This document shows positions 33,256 to 44,325 of a stretch of 64,000 nucleotides of DNA, one piece after another (the stretch's first letter is position 1; each line of letters opens with the position of its first letter). Source of the DNA: Topomyia yanbarensis. Lineage: Eukaryota; Arthropoda; Insecta; Diptera; Culicidae. Position numbers and translations under genes: made by a program. The DNA is taken from positions 100,675,845-100,739,844 of the forward strand of contig NC_080671.1 in the NCBI RefSeq assembly GCF_030247195.1. The letters are read 5' to 3'. The notes beneath the pieces were generated by a model. The model saw only the letters and a program-made list of their open reading frames with translations. It searched no databases and was not told the origin of the DNA.

Positions 33256-33529
33256 ATAGATAGATGATTTGAAAAAAGGAAGAGCGTCAGTACGATGATT
33301 TCCATTTCACCGAATGCTAGTTTACGAAATGGATGATTCTAGAAACATAGTTATTTTTAATGGTACTATCGAAGTACTTAGAAATATAGGGAAGATCCGA
33401 TATTATCAGCCACCGATATTGTCTGTGCCTGATTCAGTCTACCCCCGATTTTTTAAGTGCATTGACCCCATTCTGTCACCTCTTGCATGAAAATTTGTTT
33501 GATGGGCTCTATCAAACAAACCAAGTCAA

Positions 33530-34697
33530 TCGTCTTAGATTTCAAAATGGCGCCAATCGTCGATTTTTGGCTTCTACTAATCAATACCTTTCAAATCACA
33601 ACCATATTGATAATGGTTTTTGATGTTTTGTGGTAACCGAACGCCGCCATCTTGGATTTCAAATGGCTCCAATCGTCAATTTTCGCCTTCTACTAATTAC
33701 TACCTTTCCAATGACACCCATATTGATGGTGGTTTACGGTGTTTTGTGATAACCGAAAGCGGCCATCTTGGTTTTCCAAATGGAACCAATCATCAATTTT
33801 CGCCTTCTTCTAATAACTACCTACCATTTTGGGTGTGATTTTCAGTGTTTTGTGGCAACCGGAAGCCGCCATCTTGGATTTCGGAATGGCACCAATCATT
33901 AATTTTTGCCTTCTACTAAACACTACATTTTAATTGACACCCATATTGATGATGGTTTTCAATATTTTGTAGTAACCGGAAGTCGCCATCATGGAACTCA
34001 AAATGGCGCCAATCGGGATCTTTAATTTGGAAAAATTATGTCAGTGTTTCATATGTACTGATAGCGGGTGTCCTCACGAGTACACTCATATCATTCTTAA
34101 ACCTTAATTATTCTTTTCTGATTTTTAAATTTAAAAAAACCAAATTAAATTCAACCAACAAACTGACAGTTGTTCTACTAAATGACGTATCTGCAAATAT
34201 TTCGTTCGCCTCATTGTCAACCGGGTCAGCACCCCACACGGCATGATCTGGTACTTTTGCAATCCGCTAGCAGCCTGCCATCCCAAGTTTCATCTGCAAA
34301 CTATGGTAGATCTGATAAGGCAACCTATAGAGCTGTGCAAGTCGCATGGGTTTGGATGTGTTATTGTCGTAAAAGGAAACAAACTAAAACATGTTTTTTC
34401 AATAGTTTTGGGCCTAAAATTGAAAAAGGACTGAGATATTAACTCACGGTACTAATATGCATCAGAAAATGCCTTAACCCGCACACCCCTAAAGATCCCT
34501 ATTATCAATTTTTGCCATCTACTAATTACTACCTTGCAAATGACACCCATGCTGATGGTGGTTTTCAGTGTTTTGTGATAATCGGAATCCACCATCTTGG
34601 ATTTTTAAATGGCTCCAATCATCATTTTTTGCCTTCTAATAAACACTACCTTTCAAATGGCACCTATATTAGCGGTGGTTTTAAGTGTTTGGTTGTA
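33530..34697 (+). repeat. 117-bp satellite, inverted units with unique segment
   Basis: About four units at 33,530-34,015 and two at 34,500-34,697 carry GCCATCTTGGATTT and TCAATTTTCGCCTTCTACTAAT, opposite in orientation to the main array. Between them (34,016-34,500) is unrelated DNA with no recognised gene. The last unit is split by the hAT element at 34,706. Confidence 0.7.
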
Positions 34698-34705
34698 ACC
34701 ATAAG

Positions 34706-36777
34706 CAGGCACGTAGCCAGAGGGGGGGCTAGGGGGCTAAAGCCCCTCCCGAAATTTTTCAAAAATGAATTTCAAAAACCGGCGATGTTTAACAAAATTT
34801 GTTGCTCATGTGGTTTGAACAAATCTTTGAGAAAAAGTTGAAGAAGGCTATTTCTAACCACCAAAGGCAATGGTCACGAAATTCAGTCACTTTATGCTTT
34901 TGCTCGAGCCAGTGCGACGCGAACGATAAAAATAGTAACTTTTATATTGTGTGTCTTGCCTAAAGAATAAAAGAAACTGTTACTATAATTGTTGCTGTAG
35001 TAATCTGTCGAGAAGCAAGAAGTGGTGCTCCAGCCAAATACGGTGATTATAAAATTATTGATGATTCGCTTAGGACCGAGTATTCATAATGTGGAACATT
35101 TCCTGAAGGTGTAAATGGAGGTTGGACCTTCGGAAGCGAGTTCTACCATGTCAGGCATTTAGCGCTCAACAAATTAGCCCAGATGAAACCATTCATTTCG
35201 AACAACTTAAAACACATGGTTGAAAGTGACAATGCTATAATTAAGATCCTCCTATATATGGACGATGAGAACATCAATGTTCCGCTACAAGATCGGATAT
35301 CGCTTACTCGCAGATTAATGTCATATTTGGGAGAAATGGAATCCATTCGGAAGGATAATTATTGAGAGCGAGAAGCAAGGAACAAATCAGACATTCGCAA
35401 ACATAAAGGCAAAATTGACGAATTGACATAAAGTTTTGCAAAAGTTTCACAGGAAACGGATAATTTGCTGTGATTTGAAAACAGACAACTCTAAAAGAAA
35501 GCCTCTTTTGAAAATTAGATGTAAGTGCGATGTGTTCTCTTCCAGGTGTCGGAAGCAAGTGATGCTGAAATTATTAAGCTCACTTGTGTTTATAGTTATT
35601 TTGGTGGTGATATATTTACCTAATTTTACGTAAATTAGAAGCATTCAGAATCAGTGCTAAGTAATTTTCTTTCGGTTAGTGAACATGTTCTGAGCAGTTT
35701 CGCTCAGTAGATTAAATTCTGGGTAGTTTTCATTAGTAGATTAAATCATTGAAATATATATTTTACATTGTCCAAAAACCCATGAAATCCGAAATAATAC
35801 CTTCAAATGTTCAAATATAACATTAACTTAATCTAGGTAATCTTCTCAAGTTCCAACGGTTTTGCAAAATTCTGAACGTCAATGAGCTAATGATCTTATT
35901 CTTGCATTGTAGTGGAATCAGTAGTTTTTTGCACTCACTTTACATTTTGACTTTTACTATAGTTTCAGGGATCTAGGAAAATCAGTCTACGATATTTTTA
36001 ATTCGTAAGTCCAATGATATGAAAGTATCGAAAAAGAATCTACTTAAATAAATAAATAGATAGTTATTCTCAGATGCCTGATAATATTGTCGAAGATAGC
36101 GTTTAACCCATTCCCCACGAGAGTCAAATGAAAAAACATGTGTTTTTCTCAGGATTATAATTACGACATGATCAGTATCATTTAAACAGAAATTTCATAA
36201 AGTTGACTTAACGCATACTTCGGATGAAGTCACAGAACTAGTAATAGTAGCCTGATCATGAAAATAGGAGTTGAAGTTCACTTTGTTCGGACATTCTTTG
36301 CAACGATAAACTTGGATTTCACACTGATATATTCTTATCCATGGAGACAACCTTGACGTTGGTTTCATTCTCCTGTTTAGCAAATGCGTGTAAAGTTTCG
36401 TTAGGCGGGTTTTTGGATATTTTTGTACTCATTCCAATTTAGCGTCTTCTACACCTTGTAAACGTGTAGTCTAGAATGCGTAGCATTTTCAATCAGCCCT
36501 AAATACTTTGATCTCTTGATGAATCTTGAGAGAAATTTCTAACTTATAAACTAATAATAATAAAATTTAATTCGTCGATGCACTATAGCTTTTCTTGTAA
36601 CAGACAACATATTTTTAGGGTTTTTAGTGTCTATTGTCTTAGTTATGGAATTGTTTTCACTAAGAACATTTCATAATTACATTCAGTTTACTGTGACTAT
36701 CTCAAGTCATCAGAATTTATACATTTATGCAATAATTTTCAAGCCCCTCCCGAAACAAAATCCTGGCTACGGGCCTG
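34706..36777. mobile_element. hAT-type element, 2,072 bp, 8-bp target duplication
   Basis: Exact 8-bp duplication ACCATAAG at 34,698-34,705 and 36,778-36,785. TIRs begin CAGGCACGTAGCCAG and, inverted, CAGGCCCGTAGCCAGGA, with AAGCCCCTCCCGAAA near both ends. The 8-bp TSD and CAG start are diagnostic of hAT. Inside I find no RNase H-like transposase domain or hAT dimerisation motif; a 60-codon frame at 35,183-35,365 (+) is protein-like (ILLYMDDENINVPLQDRISL) but unknown. Non-autonomous. It sits within a 117-bp satellite unit. Confidence 0.85.
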
Positions 36778-36956
36778 ACCATAAGCCGCCTTCTTGAATT
36801 TCAAAAAACGCCTATCTTCAATTTACGTCATTCAGAAACTTCCCAACTGCCATTATCCAAAAGGAAATATTACCCGAAAATTAAAAAAAAAATCTGAAAG
36901 TAAACGCAACACTTTTTGGTTCTAATCACCTACATTTTTTAGGTGAGCACACGCAG

Positions 36957-38409
36957 AAAAATAATTATTAAAGTCGAATAAAATGAGGGTTAAAGCAACA
37001 AATTAATCAAATTGTTCAGTGTTCAATAAAAAATGTTTGTTAATTTAAATAAAACAATTGTTGAAATAACTCTGAATAATTTATTGGGTCAAACATGAAA
37101 AAAAGTTGAATCAAAAAAATGTTTTATTGATCTCATCATAACAACAATCGAAACAAAAATACAAATTTGTTGTTTCAATAAGTCCGTTTGGTTGCTTTAA
37201 ACAATACAAATATTTGTATCAATACATATCAAACATTGAAATGAAAAAAAAACTATTTTATCAATTCAAATTGTACATTTCGTTGTTTTAAATATAAGAA
37301 ACGTTCAAAATAATGGTTTTGAAATGTTGAGTCAACACCAATTTTGTTGCAAAATGTAATTATATTTGTTGCAGGGTATATAATTTCAACCATCGCTCCT
37401 TCACCTGGTACATTCGCATCAACTTCAGTAGTAACAATCGGTATATTTTCCGTGACACTATCGAGTGTCTCCTGTTCATCTGCAGAATTCACTTATTCTG
37501 GGCCAATTTCAGTAGCATCTATAAGGACTATTTAAGCGTGAAAAAACATCGCCACTGTCGCTGTAGCCTGACGAATATCTCGTACTACTAGAACTGTGTC
37601 TTCTGCAGAGTTATTCTATAAAATGAAGTTGAAAGCAAGCAAGACTCTATGGATGCGATCGTCTCTGTTCTATTCTTTGACGCGTCGAAAAATCCAACAG
37701 CAGATTTTTCGTAGCATTCGTTGTACCTTCAAATGAATAAATTGTTCTCAACTCATTGCGCAAGACTAAATGATAAGTAACTTACCACTGAAGAATTTTG
37801 TTATGTTTAGAACCTTCGGCATAGCGACGGCCTACTCGCGTAAGACCATTACTTCCGCGGGATGCTTTTACTCAGTTAGTTCCTCGGTCAAATGCTCGCT
37901 TGATATCGACTTCGAACGACTCAACGAATCCGGCAGTAATGCCAACTTGACCTTTGTTGCTATTGAATCCAACAAATCGCTGGAGAGTATATTTTCTTTG
38001 GGATTTTGTTTTCGATGTAACGCATCAAAAACAAATTACTTTCGATCGCTTCAGAATTCGATTGTTTGTCGCACGTGTAAACAATGTTCTTATTAGTTAG
38101 AACAAACTTTTATCTCTTTGTTTCAATCCAGCAAGGATTGTCGAACTAATACAGGAAGACTTTTGGAATCAATCAGACGCATGTTTATGCTTCAATCACT
38201 GATTTATTTGAAATAAACAATAATTTGGTTGATCTTCGAAAAACACAGATAACAAAACCTGTAAGATTAATGTAATAGATATTTTGGTTGATCCAACCCA
38301 AAAATCCATTTTAGTTTAATAAATTCCTTGATTTAAAATGAAAATTTTATCTTGATTAAAAGTGAAGAAATAATTTGTGGAATTAAACATAGATAATTCT
38401 TTTTCGTGC
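36957..38409. mobile_element. Probable TIR element carrying exon-like sequence
   Basis: The ends GCACACGCAGAAAAATAATTATT (left) and, inverted, GCACGAAAAAGAATTATC (right) are similar. Beneath them lie AT-rich flanks full of TTGTTTAAT and TTGATT words (36,990-37,370; 38,100-38,400), and in the middle a less AT-rich block (37,375-38,095) that reads as coding. No target duplication is clear. The layout resembles a Pack-type element with captured gene sequence. Confidence 0.35.
37588..38035 (-). pseudogene. Spliced coding remnant of unknown identity
   Basis: On the minus strand a 55-codon open stretch (38,035 to 37,871; KENILSSDLLDSIATKVKL) is followed, after a one-base frame change, by 28 codons (ASRGSNGLTRVGRRYAEGSK) to a consensus GTAAGT donor. 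A 59-bp intron (37,727-37,785) ends in TTGAAG, and the frame continues for 46 codons (YNECYEKSAVGFFDASKN) to TAG at 37,588-37,590. Beyond, at 37,253-37,492, another 79-codon frame reads acidic (DEQETLDSVTENIPIVTTEV). The composition is protein-like but frames are broken, so I call it a decayed or captured gene. No family is recognised. Confidence 0.35.
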
Positions 38410-38585
38410 ATTTAGTCACTTTTTCCCATCTTACGGTGACCGTCGTCACTCAAAATGATTATTGGAATCGCTCTGCCAGGTGACTTCTGTCACCTTGGGT
38501 GACTATAGTCACCTAAGTGACTGCGGTGATCGCTTTTTCGCTCTCACCTCACCAAACTAGGCGAGGTGACGCATCATAACGGTGA
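38405..38585. repeat. Cluster of GTCAC/GTGAC sites
   Basis: About nine GTCAC or GTGAC words fall in 180 bases, several as palindromes (GGTGACTATAGTCACC; GGTGACTTCTGTCACC). It may be a subterminal repeat of a transposon or a cluster of binding sites. Confidence 0.45.
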
Positions 38586-39350
38586 GAATACATTATTCTG
38601 TTTTTTAAATTTTAAACTTTTGTTTCATTAAACCTTTAGTAACATTGGAACCTTTGTTATTTTCAATCATTTGCTATATTCGACCTTTTATCATTCAACA
38701 TTTCGTCGCATCTTTTAGAATTACCCCGTTTACTAAATTCACACCGCTTGAGGTTTTTGCCTGCTTTTGATCAATAGACTCGAATTAGAATTGTTGCAGC
38801 CTGGAACATTTGGCATATAATTGCCAAACTGTATCGCTTTGTAGCTGCTATTGTTACTCATTACTTTAACCTGCGTGTGTCAAGGGCAACAAATGTCAAT
38901 CTAATGGGCCCATCATATGTAAGAACGAGAAAATATTTAATCACCGCTAGCCGCTGCCATTACCCTCTAGTAGTTATATTCTATTTTAACTCTAGCGATA
39001 TGCATTTCAGACATTTCCAAAAAATATGAATCATCAACGTCCCATCATGAGTTCAATGTGTCTTTCGAGGTCCGATCGGGTTTCGGAATGATGCGGTGGC
39101 CGCTATTTAAGTACTATGAGCAACTCAACATGAACCCACAAGCAAAAAATAAACAACGTTTCAGTACTCACCGACTCATGTTTTAGATCCAGCGCTAATT
39201 GCTTTATCCTAAGTTTCTAGGCTGAAATAAATTAATCATTAATTTTAATTGAAATTATTGCATTATGCATTATAATTACCATTCTTTTCCAGAGCCACTT
39301 CATGCAATTTGATTCACAACAATAACAATGGCTGTCAAAAACATTACCTA
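38586..39350. other. Unannotated part of the composite insertion
   Basis: No gene or tandem array recognised. A TTCTTTTCCAG acceptor-like site at about 39,282-39,292 has no matching open exon pair. From 39,356 to the end the TTTTGGGT/ACCCAAAA subterminal words of the TA element reappear. Confidence 0.3.
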
Positions 39351-40928
39351 CTACTTTGTTTGAAATGGACTACCCAAAATATAAGTACAAAGCGATGAAC
39401 TTGAATTTGAGTAGACGTCATTATTCAATTCCTACCCAACACGAAGTTCACAGCGAGCAACTCAAATTATGGGTAATCGCCATGTTCAAATTTCTACCTA
39501 ATTTTGGGTTGCCCATGTATAAACTTTCCAGTGAGCAAATTTAACCCAAAAAATAGGTAACTTTGATTTTCAGTGTATGCATTTTCGGCAGCGGTGGCCG
39601 TGTGCGGATTTGTCGGGTACCAGCATGGTGTCACAGAATGATTTGCAAAGTGGGTGGTTTGGATTTAATTCAATACGGTGTGTGCTGCTTAAGAGTGTTG
39701 CGTTTGAAAAAAATATATTTATTTTTATGCATGCGTGTGCGTTGTAACTTGTTAATCCATGTTTACGGCGCTTTGTAGCTGCGTAGGGTAAAGAGCCAAT
39801 TGGTTTTCATGTTTCATATTTCGGTTATATGTTTTTTATCAGTAAGGCATCTGACAACGTGCTTCTGTAGTTATTGCACTGTTCAGCAGCGTAGTATTTT
39901 ATATAGGAGAGTACGCTCAGGTTTTTTACGCGGAGTTTGAAATTTACGCGGTTTTCATTAACGCGTTTTTTTAAATTTACGCGGTTTTCATTTACACGGC
40001 CTGTATCCCCTGCGTGAAAAATCTGAGTGTAATTGCATCGGAAACAATCACATTCCCAGCAGAACTTTTTGTTTTCTAATTTCAAACACTTTTGTTTCGT
40101 ACTGCACACAACGGAAAATTTTAAAACAGAACTTACCGTCCCAGCAGCAGTTTAAGCGGGTGTTCTTTTTCGATTCAAATTCAAGCCATGTCTTAAGCGT
40201 TACTGGACTCAAAATTGTTTTCCCAGTTTATCCAGTCAGAATATCTGTCCTACACCGTGTATTTAAAACACAGTTCTAATTGCGTTTTAAGGTATACAAC
40301 AAATACGGTTGGGTATACTAATTTAAATTTTAAAAAACCTGTTTTAATCCACCTAGCGGTGCAATTGTGCCTTTCTCATTTCTCTAAACTATGGCACGGA
40401 GGCTTTTTATGTTCAACATAATTGTGGAAATGTCCATTACATTCTTAGTACACTTTGCACTTATACACAATGGCATGCCAGCCACGAACTTGATGAGCTA
40501 CGTGTCGACGGTGAAACACTTGAAACAAAAAAATATCATACTCCATTAGCCTAATCAGCATTAGATCAATGTTATCTGCTTGCTAACTCATTTTGTCATG
40601 CAGGGCTGGGTATGTGAAGAGGGCGAAAGTCCCATGAACGAACGACTCCCCAGCTTAAATTGGTATGCTTTGTGATACAGTGGTGGTTTAAAGATGACGG
40701 GGTTGAAAGGGAGGGGTATGAGGGCTGGATGGGGTGGTGGTCTGAGGGGTGATTTAAGGAGATTTTTAAAGGAGGGGCGCGAACAGTAGAGGGGGGGGGG
40801 TGTAACCCCTCTCCGTAAACCATCAACTACGCCTCTGTTAAAATCCAGAAACCCTAAACGAGTCGAAAAAAAAATTTGGCCGGGATTAGGTTGACGTTTT
40901 TCAGAGTGATTGCATAACCTTTCTATAT

Positions 40929-41173
40929 GGCCTGTGTTAAGCCAAAGAGGACCAAGCGCCATTTTGAGATACTTTATCTAAAATCGCTTTAACATCCAAT
41001 GTAACACCAGGAACTCTAATATCTAGTATGTTTTGGGAGCTCAAATAGCAAACGAAAGCAAGCAAGTGTTCTTTGACTTTCTACGTAAATGGTGTTATCG
41101 AAAAATGAATTTTGGTACGAAAAATACACGAAAAAAATTATGGCGCTTAGTTCGGTTTGGCTTAACGCAGGCC
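40929..41173. mobile_element. MITE, 245 bp, nested in family C
   Basis: It interrupts the conserved CTTTCTATATGAGAAAGG hairpin of family C, whose intact form is seen at 41,675 and 42,205. TIRs: GGCCTGTGTTAAGCCAAA and, inverted, GGCCTGCGTTAAGCCAAA, extending imperfectly to about 35 bp. ATAT on both sides (40,925-40,928; 41,174-41,177). Confidence 0.75.
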
Positions 41174-41499
41174 ATATGAGAAAGGCAAAAATGTGCCAAA
41201 ATCCAAAAAAGTGAATCGTAGTCAAATTTTTTTTTCGAGTTTGCATCAAATCTCGACGTTTCATGCACCTTGAACACATTTAGCATCAAAAATAAAAATT
41301 CTATTTTTAATTTTTCCTATAGTTTATATGAGAAATTTCTGTGTGGCCGTACTCTGAAACCCGTAATTCCGGAACCAGAATTCCGATCGATCCAAAATTC
41401 AATAGCAGCCGATGGGAAGGTTGCACCTTTCATTTGAGACTAAGTTTGGGCAAATCGGTTCAGCCATCACTGAGAAAAATGAGTGACATTATTTGACAC

Positions 41500-41576
41500 A
41501 TACGCACATACATACACACACACACATACAAACACACATACACACACACATACATACATACACACACACATACAGA
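41500..41576. repeat. CA/CATA microsatellite
   Basis: ACACAC and ACATAC runs inside family C. Equivalent tracts are at 42,003-42,106, 48,121-48,164 and 49,740-49,822, with different lengths, so this is a length-variable site of the family. Confidence 0.85.
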
Positions 41577-42910
41577 CTTTTTCCGATCTCGACGAACTGA
41601 GTCGAATGGGATATGACACCCGGCCCTCCGGGCCGGGATTAGGTTGACGTTTTTCAGAGTGATTGCATAACCTTTCTATATGAGAAAGGCAAAAATGTGC
41701 CAAAATCCAAAAAAGTGAATCGTAGTCAAATTTTTTTTTCGAGTTTGCATCAAATCTCGACGTTTTATGCACCTTGAACACATTTAGCATCAAAAATAAA
41801 AATTCTATTTTTAATTTTTCCTATAGTTTATATGAGAAATTTCTGTGTGGCCGTACTCTGAAACCCGTAATTCCGGAACCAGAATTCCGATCGATCCAAA
41901 ATTCAATAGCAGCCGATGGGAAGGTTGCACCTTTCATTTGAGACTAAGTTTGGGCAAATCGGTCCAGCCATCACTGAGAAAAATGAGTGACATTATTTGA
42001 CACATACGCACATACATACACACACACACACATACACACACATACACACACACACATACACACACATACACACACACACATACATACATACACACACACA
42101 TACAGACTTTTTCCGATCTCGACGAACTGAGTCGAATGGGATATGACACCCGGCCCTCCGGGCCGGGATTAGGTTGACGTTTTTCAGAGTGATTGCATAA
42201 CCTTTCTATATGAGAAAGGCAATAAATCTGTTTTAAATTATGAAACAAACCGCTGTACTGAAGATATAATTATGTCAGTCCTATTACCACATAAAACACC
42301 TATATAACATAAAACGCTGCAGAATTGGTTTAATAATACAATGTTTACACCAGAGAGTTATAACACGTTTTAATAATTAGCAACAAGAAAAATGTCACCA
42401 AGATAGCATAAAAACCCGTTTTAACTGGTAGTGCGAACGTTGCATAACAATGTAATTTATCAAACAATTTCATTTTTCCACCACTAATCGATCAAGAAAT
42501 ACTTACACTTAAGATTGTTTACTTAAGTTCATTAGTACATTATTGAAAATTTAAATGGAAAATGAAATTTCATATTTTATGGAGAATCTGTATATTTCCG
42601 TTGGCGGGCGTGGGTTTCCTCATCACAGCTCTCAATATGGAACTTTTCTTTTGAATATATTTTCTGGACAGACCAGCCTATTTTTACTAGATGGATCAGC
42701 CAAATAATGCCAATCACCTAGTGAGATACTTGATTAATTAATAGATTACCGTTAAAAGACCTTCAATAAATTATGTTTTAATGGGGAGGGTATATAGCAA
42801 ATTGTAACATATGAAAACAGGCGAGTGAACAAGAACGTGTGTCGATATGTGTGATAGATAAAAAAGCTATATTTTTAATGTCACCGTGGTCGTGTCCTGT
42901 ACACAACCCT

Positions 42911-43177
42911 TTAATTTTTTGGAACTGTTAACAGCTTCTCAAAATATTTCGAATTTTTACCGAGCACTTTCGTCTCAATTTGATGACTGTCTTTCCAAAA
43001 TTGATCAAACCTTTTACATGTTTTAATTGCTACAGCTTTTGCATTCCGAGCCAAATTCTTTTTTTCATTTTCTTCCACATCAAATGATCTCATAATTTTC
43101 TCAAACCCAGCCTTTATTTTACTTCTATTTTCACCTTTGGTCACTTTCCAGAGATCGAATGATTTTCTTTTATCCAT
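42911..43177 (-). CDS. 88-residue basic protein of unknown function at the centre of the inverted repeat
   Basis: An intact minus-strand frame, ATG at 43,175-43,177 with a favourable AAAATGG context, stop TAA at 42,911-42,913, which lies just inside the left-arm boundary (AAAAATTAAAGGGTTG is common to both arms). The product is Lys-rich and helical in style (SKIKAGFEKIMRSFDVEENEK; CKRFDQFWKDSH split by basic residues) with no known motif. It lies in the unpaired 1.4-kb spacer, where an element with long TIRs would keep its unique gene, or it is a fragment of a captured gene. Conserved homologs would decide. Confidence 0.3.
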   Translation of the reverse strand: MDKRKSFDLWKVTKGENRSKIKAGFEKIMRSFDVEENEKKNLARNAKAVAIKTCKRFDQFWKDSHQIETKVLGKNSKYFEKLLTVPKN

Positions 43178-43351
43178 TTTAACGGAACTAATAATACAAA
43201 GGACTACACGCCTTCATCAAAGCAGTCGTCGGCTACTGCGATTCGATACATGAATGGGCTTGATACCAATTAAACTGTCACGACCCGTGGTGTTGTTGTT
43301 TATATATGACATCGAAGGACAAAAAAGCAAAAGTTGATTTCGAGATATTTG

Positions 43352-43928
43352 ATAGTATTTTTTATGCATTTTCGAAAGAGTACAAATTTAGCTGCTACTT
43401 TTTGCAACCTTCTGAGTTAGAGGTCATTGAAAACTATCATTTTTATTTAAAAAAATGATCGTAACTCGATAACGAAAAATGATATCGATTCACATTCTTC
43501 AGCAAAAATATGCGCAATGAAAAGTACTAAAATTGCTTCATAGAGAGTATTAAGATAGACTAACTACTTAAAAAGTTATAGTTAAAAAACTAACTTTTTC
43601 AGAAACACTCTACGTTAAAGAATAAAAATAATTATAAGTTGAAAACCGATAGTGCTATAACTTTGGTGCATTTGAAAATGTTTCTTGAAAAACATTTTTC
43701 CACAACTTTGCTGAAGTAAGTACCTTGCTATACCATTTCGTTCGAAAAATAATTTTTCGAAAAGAATGTTCGAGAGGACCACCCTAGTTACATTTTACTT
43801 TAAAAGAAAGCCAATTTTATTCCCACAAATATTCTCTCAGTCAAAATTTCTCTAAAATGAACGGTTTGGAAGATATTGATTTTTGTACCAAAAAACCGCC
43901 CCTGTGACCCATAGTGGGGTCCACGGTC
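43352..43928 (-). repeat. Dispersed repeat D, copy 2
   Basis: Inverted relative of 26,093-26,675 within the spacer of the large inverted repeat. Confidence 0.6.
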
Positions 43929-44046
43929 GGAAATCTATCTCCCGTGATTTTTGACCTAGCGCCAAAAACTTTCTGATTCCTTATGTCAATAGCGATGTAC
44001 ATAGGATTTTTTCGATATTTTGATTTTAAGCGAAATGGCGCAGTTT

Positions 44047-44325
44047 TGAGTGAAAAAACCTATTTTAATCCACCTAGCGGTGCAATTGTGCCTTTCTCAA
44101 TCATGAATCACGAGAATGTGTGCGTTGTTTATATTCATTAAAAGCTTTTAAACGCATATATTACATTTTATTATTATACATCACATGACAACTATATACA
44201 GGAAAATAAATCATTATTCGAGTTCTAAAATTTTGAAAAAGAAAAAACAGCCACGGTAATATTGAACTGAAAAAAGGTGCAAAATCGGCAAAGTCCCAAA
44301 AAGTCGACTTTTATAAAAAAAAAAT
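44047..44325 (+). repeat. Family C 5' fragment
   Basis: AAAACCTATTTTAATCCACC followed by TAGCGGTGCAATTGTGCCTTTCTC matches the start of the full copies at 40,336 and 48,847. After about 60 bases it diverges into AT-rich DNA up to the right-arm boundary. Confidence 0.6.

Larger units (their letters stand above)
29101..39575. mobile_element. 10.5-kb TA-flanked composite insertion
   Basis: The right arm of the large inverted repeat gives the empty site with a single TA (45,775-45,776); here TA occurs on both sides (29,099-29,100; 39,576-39,577). The ends share an inverted plan: CAC, 11 unrelated bases, then GTTACCTA followed by TTTTGGGT. Inside are a 27-bp minisatellite, 117-bp satellite arrays, a hAT element, a TTA-flanked MITE and two spliced-looking frames. 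TA and CAC ends suggest a Tc1/mariner-like element that grew by nested insertion and repeat expansion. No transposase is seen. Confidence 0.65.
40336..42222 (+). mobile_element. Family C insertion with internal tandem duplication
   Basis: The empty site is visible in the right arm of the large inverted repeat, so this 1.89-kb block is an insertion (flank homology of A residues hides the exact TSD). It starts CCTGTTTTAATCCACCTAG, then CGGTGCAATTGTGCCTTTCTC, and ends CTTTCTATATGAGAAAGGCAA. Internal landmarks are CCGGAACCAGAATTCCGATC, GAGAAAAATGAGTGACA, a CA/CATA microsatellite, GACGAACTGAGTCGAATGG and CGGCCCTCCGGGCC. The last part is duplicated in tandem: AAAGGCAAAAATGTGCC at 41,181, 41,685 and AAAGGC at 42,215 (504 and 530 bp apart, the difference due to the microsatellite). 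No protein is encoded. Confidence 0.7.
27734..42916 (+). repeat. Left arm of the 2.8-kb inverted repeat, split by two insertions
   Basis: Three blocks, 27,734-29,100, 39,576-40,335 and 42,223-42,916, are in order the reverse complement of the single right arm. They are separated by a 10,475-bp TA-flanked insertion and a 1.89-kb insertion. With those removed the arms line up around a centre near 43,621. The outer end starts GACATTAAAAATGTC, itself a short palindrome. Near-identical arms mean recent inverted duplication, gene conversion or an element with very long TIRs. Confidence 0.8.

Noticed and set aside
39825..40109. 94-codon frame repeated identically at 45,243-45,527
   Set aside because: Identity follows from the two arms of the inverted repeat; the translation looks random (repeats of NENRVN from a short DNA repeat) and shows no domain.
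41467..42248. Frames with Cys/Val repeats (VCVCVYVCV)
   Set aside because: Translation of the CA/CATA microsatellite within family C.
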